A stretch of DNA of 34,162 bases from a bacterium (GTDB taxonomy: Bacteria > Thermosulfidibacterota > Thermosulfidibacteria > Thermosulfidibacterales > B14-G1): NCBI GenBank assembly GCA_027020915.1, contig JALUVF010000130.1, positions 1 through 34,162 of the forward strand, in the 5' to 3' direction. The notes under the pieces are model-generated. The model was not told the origin of the DNA. It ran no database searches and saw only the letters and a list, made by a program, of their open reading frames with translations. Shown here piece after piece: positions 29,235 to 34,162 of the stretch (position 1 is the first letter of the stretch; each line of letters opens with the position of its first letter). The position numbers were made by a program, and so were the translations under genes.

Positions 29235-30659
29235 TCAGAAGTTTGCCTGCATCCTGGTGCCGAGAACCCATACAGTGTCGGCGTTGTGGTTGCCATTGGG
29301 ATTCCACACCGCCTGGAGATCGGGCGTGAACTCCAGTCTACCTTCGAAGAAAGAGAGTTTGTAGTAGACTTCCAGGTGGTACTCGTTTCCCATGTCCACT
29401 TCTCCGGGGTTTTTGTAATAATCGTAGTATACTTTTCGATAGATCTCTTTGGCCTTGTCATTCACCACGACCCCGCCAAAAGCCATACCCAGTACGTCGT
29501 TTTTCCGCCCCCAGTAGACGCCTTCTACTTGGAAGCCTAGGCTATAGGCCCCTTTGATGGGTACCGTGTCCAGCTCTTCGTCGCTGATGGAGCCTGCCAC
29601 TACATCGTCGTCCATGATGCCGCCCCTCACAAACAGAGTGACGCCCTTGTGTATCTTCTGGTCAAAGGAGAAGCCCACGCCCCAGTTGGTGTTGTTATCG
29701 TCGACCTGAGACCAGTCTTTCTTTCCCTTGCCCACGTCTTCCAGGTCGTCTACATCTAGATGGTCTTTGGCGTTAACCCAGGCGTAGAAGCGGTAGTTGC
29801 CGGGGTAGCCTGCGAAGGTAGGTTTGAAGTCCAGCTCAAAGATGCCAAACCCGTCATCGAAGATGTCTTCCCAGTCGGAGTCGGCTTCTGCTACACCCAG
29901 GCTCACATCCAACCAGTTAACGGGACTCCATGTAATCCTGGCCCCCAGACCGTTGTCGTCGGGCCACTCCACGGCCAGGTTGTTGACAAAGCCCGAGGAT
30001 AGGAACTGGGCTGTCTCGTCGTTGGCCACTTCGTTGGTGTCAAAATAGTTGGTGAGATCCACCTTCCCAAGGGTGAAGACCAGACTTCCTGCCTTGCCCA
30101 GATTCACTTCTTGCTCGTACCATGCCTCTGTCACCTCGGCTGCGGTGTTACCTGGTGCGTCATCATTGAATCCTGAAAGGGTGGGCACTTCTTCGTCCAC
30201 TCCTTCACCATTGCCCCCTTCAATGAGAAGATAGGCTGCTCCCTTCTCCCAGATCCGGGCCGTGACCTCCAGATCGTAGGAGAAAGTAGCATCCTGAACG
30301 TCTCCTTCGTCGTGCTCCTTATTGTTGTTGTCATGGTTGTTGATAGTACCCTGGCCTACGAAGGTGGCATCGGCCCCTATGGAGATGTTGCCCAGGGCCT
30401 CTTCTATTTTTTTCAGGCGTTGGGCCTTCTCGCTGAGTTCTTCTTTAAGCTCCTTTGTTTCTTTCACAGAGGCCTTCAGTTCCCTTTGCTTTGTCTCCAA
30501 CCCTCGAACTCTCCTCTCCAAAGCATCCACCTTGGTTTTTAGCTGCTGGATGGTTTGGATGAGTTGGTGAATCTCTTGGGAGCTCACCTCCGTGGCCCCT
30601 CCCCTGGCACTGAAAAGAAGACACCCTAGCAGAGCTACAATTACCCACACTTTCCTCAT
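29235..30659 (-). CDS. Outer-membrane porin, OprB-like, with N-terminal coiled coil (474 aa)
   Basis: A signal peptide (MRKVWVIVALLGCLLFSARGGA) is followed by a helical coiled coil (about 25-90, repeating LETKQRELKASVKETKELKEEL). A beta-barrel follows to the C-terminus, with alternating hydrophobic strands and the terminal Phe (MQANF) required for outer-membrane insertion. Sequence such as TEAWYEQEVNLGKAGSLVFTLGKVDLTNYFDTNEVANDETAQFLSSGFVNN and YRFYAWVNA is typical of the carbohydrate-selective porin OprB family. The coiled coil may reach the peptidoglycan. Loops are rich in Asp and Glu. The ATG at 30659 follows GGAGGG. It lies 30 bases after feoB, so it is probably co-transcribed with feo genes and may serve iron entry rather than sugar entry, which is an inference. 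Confidence 0.85.
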   Translation of the reverse strand: MRKVWVIVALLGCLLFSARGGATEVSSQEIHQLIQTIQQLKTKVDALERRVRGLETKQRELKASVKETKELKEELSEKAQRLKKIEEALGNISIGADATFVGQGTINNHDNNNKEHDEGDVQDATFSYDLEVTARIWEKGAAYLLIEGGNGEGVDEEVPTLSGFNDDAPGNTAAEVTEAWYEQEVNLGKAGSLVFTLGKVDLTNYFDTNEVANDETAQFLSSGFVNNLAVEWPDDNGLGARITWSPVNWLDVSLGVAEADSDWEDIFDDGFGIFELDFKPTFAGYPGNYRFYAWVNAKDHLDVDDLEDVGKGKKDWSQVDDNNTNWGVGFSFDQKIHKGVTLFVRGGIMDDDVVAGSISDEELDTVPIKGAYSLGFQVEGVYWGRKNDVLGMAFGGVVVNDKAKEIYRKVYYDYYKNPGEVDMGNEYHLEVYYKLSFFEGRLEFTPDLQAVWNPNGNHNADTVWVLGTRMQANF

Positions 30660-30689
30660 AGGTCCCTCCTGCCTCCTGGTTTTTAGTTG

Positions 30690-32723
30690 TTACAGAAATA
30701 GTCTTCCCACCTGGTATACCACCACAGCCAGAAACCAGCCTAGGAACAGGCTATAGCCCACAGAGAATGCTGTCCATTTCCAGGAGTTGGTTTCCCTCCT
30801 GATGACCCCTATGGTGGCGATGCAGGGGATGTAGACCAGGCTCATGACCATGAAGGCATAGGCTGTGAGAGGTGTGAACTGGTGGGCTATGACGGTTCCC
30901 AGTTTCTCTTCTCCAGTCCCATAGAGGGTGCCCAGGGTGCCTACCACTACCTCCTTTGCCAAAATCCCAAAGAAGAGGGCCACTGCTGCTTGCCAAAAGC
31001 CGAAGCCTGCAGGCTTCAAGATAGGAGCCAGAAAGGTGCCCATTCCTCCTATGATGCTCTGCTGACTGGCATACTCTACCCCCAGGGGCATACTGGCCAA
31101 GAACCATATAAGCACTACCGTGGCAAAGATTATGGTGCCTGCCTTTTTGACGAAGATGAGACTCCGCTGCCATGTGTTGAGAAGAACGCTCTTCCAGGTA
31201 GGCAGACGGTAGGGCGGGAGTTCCATGATAAGAGGGGCGGGTTCTCCTTTGAAGAATAAGGTTTTAAAGAGCCGGGCCAGGAGGATGGCCAGAACCACGC
31301 CGAGAAAATAGAGGGAAAAGATAACCGTACCCTGATGGGCGCTGAAGAGGGCTCCGGCAAAAAGTACGTAGATGGGCAGTCGGGCTGAGCAGGACATGAG
31401 GGGGTTAACCAGGATGGTGATGATGCGGTCCTTGGGATTTTCCAAGGTGCGGGTGGCCATGATGGCAGGAACGTTGCAGCCAAACCCCAGGACCATGGGG
31501 ATGAAGGACTTGCCGTGGAGTCCCATGGCATGCATGAGTCTGTCCATAACAAAGGCACCCCGGGCCATGTAACCTGTCTCTTCCATAATGGAGATGGCCA
31601 GAAAGAGGAAGAAGATGTTGGGAAGAAAGACCAGCACAGAGCCCACGCCCCCGATTATACCGTTCTGGAGGAGGGAGGCCAGCCAAGGGGGTCCATGGAC
31701 CAGGTGCACCAGGAGGGCCGCCTTCTCCCCCAGGAACCCGAAAAGTGCGTCGATATAGTCCAGGAAGAATCCCCCTACGCTGAAGGTGAGCTTGAAAGTG
31801 AGCCACATAAGGAACAGGAATATGGGCAACCCTAAAAATCGGTTTGTGACCACCTTGTCGATCTTGTCCGACATGGAGAGACGTTGCTCCAGGCTCCCCT
31901 TCCTTTTCACAAATTCGCTGACGAGGCCCTTGATATACCCGTATCTGGCCTCCACCAGAGCCGTTTCTAAATCGTATCCCAGCTCCGCTTCAAGATCTTC
32001 TTTCACCATGGTGAGGAGGGAGAGGATTCTCTCCTTTGCCGGACTATTTTGAACCCTGGCCAGATACTCTTCGTCTCCTTCCAATAGTTTCAGGGCCGTC
32101 CAACGAGTGTTATGGGGAGAAGAGGAGAGGGGAGGGTGGGGTTTCAGGATTTCTGATAACCTTTCTATGCCTTTCTCTATGGGTTCCGGGTAGGAGAAGG
32201 GGAATCCGGAGGTCTGATGCTCTTTTTCCAGTTCCCTGGCCAGGGTCTTTTTCAGTTCCTCGATACCCACTCTTTTGTTGGCTACGGTAGTCACTACAGG
32301 TACCCCAAGGGTCCTGGACAGACCCTCGACGTCTATCTCCAGTCCTTTGGCCCGGGCCTCGTCCATCATGTTCAGAATGAGAACCAGGCGGCTCACTCCC
32401 AATTCCATGAGCTGAAGGGGAAGATAGAGGTGCCTATCTAAGTTAGATGAATCTAACACAATGGCCACTAAAAAAGGCCTTTCTGTCAGAAGAAAGTCCC
32501 TGGCGATGCGTTCATCTATGGAACTGGCCGTCAAGCCATAGATGCCGGGAAGGTCCACCACGGTCACCTCTCTGTTCCCCAGGAGGACTTTACCCTCTTT
32601 CCTCTCGACAGTGACTCCGGGCCAGTTGCCTACTTTTTGCCTCGTTCCTGTGAGGGCATTGAAGACGGTGGTCTTGCCGGAGTTAGGGTTTCCTGCCAGT
32701 GCTATGACTTGCTTCTTATCCAT
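30690..32723 (-). CDS. feoB: Ferrous iron transporter FeoB (677 aa)
   Basis: The inner-membrane Fe(II) uptake protein. The N-terminal G domain has [34 protein letters not shown] and LNMMDEA (G4 NxxD), then a helical GDI-like region to about 270. The membrane domain carries the two conserved gate motifs, [20 protein letters not shown] and [21 protein letters not shown], both with their Cys. It ends without a Cys-rich tail. The ATG at 32723 follows AGGAGG and overlaps feoA by eight bases. Codons in the [13 protein letters not shown] stretch include two TTA Leu codons, where a palindromic DNA element sits. Confidence 0.96.
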   Translation of the reverse strand: MDKKQVIALAGNPNSGKTTVFNALTGTRQKVGNWPGVTVERKEGKVLLGNREVTVVDLPGIYGLTASSIDERIARDFLLTERPFLVAIVLDSSNLDRHLYLPLQLMELGVSRLVLILNMMDEARAKGLEIDVEGLSRTLGVPVVTTVANKRVGIEELKKTLARELEKEHQTSGFPFSYPEPIEKGIERLSEILKPHPPLSSSPHNTRWTALKLLEGDEEYLARVQNSPAKERILSLLTMVKEDLEAELGYDLETALVEARYGYIKGLVSEFVKRKGSLEQRLSMSDKIDKVVTNRFLGLPIFLFLMWLTFKLTFSVGGFFLDYIDALFGFLGEKAALLVHLVHGPPWLASLLQNGIIGGVGSVLVFLPNIFFLFLAISIMEETGYMARGAFVMDRLMHAMGLHGKSFIPMVLGFGCNVPAIMATRTLENPKDRIITILVNPLMSCSARLPIYVLFAGALFSAHQGTVIFSLYFLGVVLAILLARLFKTLFFKGEPAPLIMELPPYRLPTWKSVLLNTWQRSLIFVKKAGTIIFATVVLIWFLASMPLGVEYASQQSIIGGMGTFLAPILKPAGFGFWQAAVALFFGILAKEVVVGTLGTLYGTGEEKLGTVIAHQFTPLTAYAFMVMSLVYIPCIATIGVIRRETNSWKWTAFSVGYSLFLGWFLAVVVYQVGRLFL
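32436..32457 (-). promoter_or_regulatory. DtxR-box-like palindromes inside feoB
   Basis: GTTAGATGAATCTAAC (32442-32457) is a perfect 7+2+7 palindrome. It overlaps a second palindrome, ATCTAA-G-TTAGAT (32436-32448), giving three half-sites in a row. The 16-mer matches 13 of 16 positions of the core of the palindrome over the promoter of this same operon (33701-33716). It lies about 270 bases into feoB. Confidence 0.45.
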
Positions 32724-32967
32724 TTACTGCCTCCTCTCCTTTTTGCCCATTTGCCGCAACCATGATCTTGTGAGCCATACCCCGCCCTATGCCTACCCGG
32801 CAGCCCTTCACCCTCACAATCACGGGACCCTTTTGGGCTGAGAGGACCGTTATCTCCTCTCCAGGATAGAGCCCCATAGATTCCAGGCGTTTTCTCACTC
32901 CCATCCCGCCGGCGATGTCTTTCACCACCACCTTCTCTCCGGGTTTGCACAGGGCCAGGGGCCACAT
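32716..32967 (-). CDS. feoA: FeoA family protein (83 aa)
   Basis: A small SH3-like partner of Feo[71 protein letters not shown] shows the FeoA pattern ([12 protein letters not shown], then a glycine-rich turn). The ATG at 32967 is chosen for GGAGGTGGAG just upstream. An earlier in-frame start at 32988 lacks support and would overlap the upstream regulator. It begins one base after the repressor gene ends and overlaps feoB by eight bases. Confidence 0.93.
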   Translation of the reverse strand: MWPLALCKPGEKVVVKDIAGGMGVRKRLESMGLYPGEEITVLSAQKGPVIVRVKGCRVGIGRGMAHKIMVAANGQKGEEAVNG

Positions 32968-32968
32968 T

Positions 32969-33682
32969 TCACTCCACCTCCACTTCAATGTTCTGGGCCT
33001 CTTCTCTCCTTAGAGATAGATGGAAGCCCTTCAGGGAGATCTCCATAGGGTCTCCCAAGGGTGCTACCTTCTCCACTCTCACCTGGGTCCCCGGTATGGC
33101 TCCCATAGTGAGTAGCCGTTTTTTCAGGACTTCTTCCCCTTTCACCCGTTTGATGACTCCTGTTTCTCCCACTTTCAGTTCGCTTAGGCTTTTCACTTTT
33201 TCACCTCCTCTGGGGCATTTGTCTAAGGCGCAGGGGGGTGGTTCTCCCCTCTCGGCGTATCTCTTGAAGTAGTGGAGCCATTTGGGGTCCTCCTCTGAAT
33301 CGGGGAAAGACTCGACAAATTCCACAAACTTCACCAGTCTCGCCAGAGTCTTGGAGCTGATGTAATGCTCTATCTGGCAGGCATCTCTCTCTGCCGTGGT
33401 GGCCTCCACTCCCAAGATACGGTGGAGGAATCTGTAGATGGTCTGGTGGCGATGATATATATCTCTGGCCATGGCCAGTCCCCTGGGCGTGAGCTCCAGG
33501 TAGCCGTAGTGCTCGTGTTTTACCAGTCCTTTGCTCATGAGTCCCTTTACTGCGGCCACTACGCTGGGTTTTTTCACGCCGAGAAACTCTGCCACCTCCT
33601 TCACCCTGGCCTGACCCCTTTCCAGAGAGAGGACCAGAATGGCCTCTAGGTAGTCTTGAGCGCTGTGGGACAGGGCATCCAT
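32969..33682 (-). CDS. DtxR/MntR-family metal-dependent repressor with C-terminal FeoA/SH3 domain (237 aa)
   Basis: Probably the iron sensor controlling its own feo operon. A winged-helix domain (about 1-62) has QARVKEVAEFLGVKKPSVVAAVKGLMSKGLV. A metal-binding dimerisation domain (65-140) has C102, E105 and H106 in DACQIEHYIS, matching DtxR numbering, but Asp10 (AQDYLEAIL) where DtxR has Met10 and MntR has Asp. A CALDKCP linker is followed by an SH3/FeoA domain (about 160-237, LKVGETGVIKRVKGEEVLKKRLLTMGAIPGTQVRVEK). The start at 33682 follows GGGAGGGAG. The open frame reaches 33718, but that part covers the -10 box and operator, so it cannot be transcribed from this promoter. Confidence 0.9.
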   Translation of the reverse strand: MDALSHSAQDYLEAILVLSLERGQARVKEVAEFLGVKKPSVVAAVKGLMSKGLVKHEHYGYLELTPRGLAMARDIYHRHQTIYRFLHRILGVEATTAERDACQIEHYISSKTLARLVKFVEFVESFPDSEEDPKWLHYFKRYAERGEPPPCALDKCPRGGEKVKSLSELKVGETGVIKRVKGEEVLKKRLLTMGAIPGTQVRVEKVAPLGDPMEISLKGFHLSLRREEAQNIEVEVE

Positions 33683-33696
33683 CTTCTCCCTCCCAG

Positions 33697-33720
33697 GATT
33701 GTTAGGTCTATCTAACAATC
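33697..33720. promoter_or_regulatory. Operator palindrome of the feo operon
   Basis: GATTGTTAG (33697-33705) and CTAACAATC (33712-33720) are perfect nine-base arms around GTCTAT. The repeat covers the -10 box and probable start point of the repressor gene. Core TTAG..CTAA is like DtxR/IdeR boxes. Confidence 0.7.
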
Positions 33721-33737
33721 TTGTTGGGGGTTGTCAA
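33709..33737 (-). promoter_or_regulatory. Promoter of the dtxR-like/feoA/feoB/porin operon
   Basis: On the minus strand, a perfect TTGACA (33732-33737), a 17-base spacer, then TAGATA (33709-33714), inside the operator palindrome. Start of transcription would be near 33702, leaving about 20 bases of leader to the ATG at 33682. Confidence 0.6.
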
Positions 33738-33759
33738 GAGGGTGAGATAGGGGTACATT
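33731..33759 (+). promoter_or_regulatory. Candidate divergent promoter for the Trm112-like gene
   Basis: TTGTCA (33731-33736), 17-base spacer, TACATT (33754-33759, 4 of 6). Its -35 overlaps the minus-strand -35 of the feo promoter by five bases, since both are read from TTGTCAA. Confidence 0.4.
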
Positions 33760-33793
33760 TTCCATCGTTTCGAATCTGACAGGAGAAGGTGGA

Positions 33794-33994
33794 GTGGCGG
33801 TCAGCGAGGAATTGATAAAAATTTTGGCGTGCCCCAAATGTAAAGGGGACCTGGAATACGTCAACGATTCCAGGGGCGAAGCTTTCATCTGCCGCCCCTG
33901 CTCCCTGGTTTACCTGGTGAAGGATGACATTCCTATCATGTTGATAGAAGAGGCTTTGCCGCTGGAAAAGTGGGAGGCCTCAAGGGACTCGTGA
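33794..33994 (+). CDS. Trm112/YcaR-like small zinc protein (66 aa)
   Basis: The Trm112 family are small zinc-binding proteins; eukaryotic and archaeal members activate methyltransferases, while the bacterial role is poorly defined. The family start [18 protein letters not shown] has the first CPxC. The second pair is degenerate but present as CRPC ([24 protein letters not shown]), and the DDIPIML ending is the family hallmark. It starts with GTG at 33794 behind AGGAGAAGG. It lies between the feo operon and the rRNA operon and is not in an obvious operon of its own. Confidence 0.88.
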   Translation: MAVSEELIKILACPKCKGDLEYVNDSRGEAFICRPCSLVYLVKDDIPIMLIEEALPLEKWEASRDS

Positions 33995-34008
33995 GACTTC
34001 TCCTTCCC

Positions 34009-34037
34009 TTGACAGGAGACAGAGGCAAGGTTATAGA
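34009..34037 (+). promoter_or_regulatory. rRNA operon promoter
   Basis: TTGACA (34009-34014, perfect), 17-base spacer, TATAGA (34032-34037, 5 of 6 matches). It lies about 85 bases before the mature 16S start. It is the closest to consensus of all promoters seen here, as expected for an rrn operon. Confidence 0.75.
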
Positions 34038-34054
34038 TTAGATTGGTTTTTTGT

Positions 34055-34067
34055 GGCTCTTTGACAA
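34055..34067 (+). promoter_or_regulatory. boxA antitermination site in the rRNA leader
   Basis: GGCTCTTTGACAA closely matches the bacterial rRNA boxA (TGCTCTTTAACAA in E. coli). It lies between the promoter and 16S, the expected position. It is the RNA target of NusB-S10. Confidence 0.75.
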
Positions 34068-34122
34068 CGGGATATGGGGGTAGAGTTAAAGGAAGTGGAG
34101 AGAGGGCTGGGGTTAGTAGATT

Positions 34123-34162
34123 GGCATGGAGGGTTTGATCCTGGCTCAGCGTGAACGCTGGC
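34123..34162 (+). rRNA. rrs: 16S ribosomal RNA, 5' end only
   Basis: GGGTTTGATCCTGGCTCAG, then GTGAACGCTGGC, is the universal 16S 5' end (primer 27F region). Aligning to E. coli numbering puts base 1 near 34123. The window cuts the gene after about 40 bases, too few for taxonomy. Confidence 0.95.

Noticed and set aside
33683-33718. Twelve-residue N-terminal extension of the DtxR-type repressor
   Set aside because: It would be encoded by the operator and -10 box. The ATG at 33682 has the ribosome binding site and matches the family start.

Overview
The window is 34,162 bases from a Gram-negative, probably anaerobic and probably thermophilic bacterium. Kdo (LPS inner-core) genes, an OprB-like porin and a bactofilin indicate a diderm. 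Class II (B12-dependent) ribonucleotide reductase, FeoAB ferrous-iron uptake and a seven-gene F1Fo block with paired b' and b subunits fit a Desulfobacterota-like or Thermodesulfobacteria-like lineage. That placement is inferred from gene content only. I see no tRNA, insertion sequence, phage gene or CRISPR array. Only the first ~40 bases of a 16S rRNA gene are present, at the right edge.

Layout, left to right. (1) 1-2344, minus strand: a truncated EF-G-like GTPase and a metallophosphoesterase. (2) 2464-8840, plus strand: bactofilin, then atpX-atpF-atpH-atpA-atpG-atpD-atpC, closed by a clear terminator. The membrane subunits a and c must be encoded elsewhere. (3) 8840-13327, minus strand: ribBA-ribH-nusB-der-mltG, a tightly packed housekeeping operon. 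(4) 13461-14767, plus strand: a small secreted protein of unknown function and a DUF2520/Rossmann protein, overlapping tail to tail with nrdJ. (5) 14733-17504, minus strand: hsp20 and nrdJ. (6) 17688-21816, plus strand: kdsB-pyrG-kdsA-kdsD. This couples Kdo synthesis to CTP supply, and kdsC is absent.

(7) 21817-25885 is the accessory-looking part. A 373-base AT-rich intergenic region holds a terminator-like hairpin, an 11-codon ORF behind an unusually complete Shine-Dalgarno sequence, and a cluster of TAGGG motifs. It is followed by a PilZ / zinc-ribbon / SAM-methyltransferase fusion that resembles the PhcB-type 3-hydroxy-fatty-acid methyl ester synthase family. Next comes a multi-pass membrane PAS-histidine kinase-receiver hybrid. 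This pair is the best candidate for an undescribed system: a c-di-GMP-gated signal synthase next to its possible sensor, analogous to phcB/phcS of Ralstonia. The base composition of the methyltransferase and of the sensory half of the kinase differs from the rest of the window, while the kinase core looks native, which suggests a chimeric or transferred origin.

(8) 25898-33682, minus strand: a DtxR-type repressor, feoA, feoB and an OprB-like porin, then a GT4 glycosyltransferase and a glycogen-debranching-type glucosidase. The repressor has a palindrome over its own -10 box, and a nearly identical 16-base palindrome lies inside feoB. (9) 33731 to the end, plus strand: a Trm112-like small zinc protein, then a near-consensus rRNA promoter, a boxA antitermination site and the start of 16S rRNA.

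All functional calls come from reading motifs by eye. No database search was run, and promoter and hairpin calls are pattern matches.
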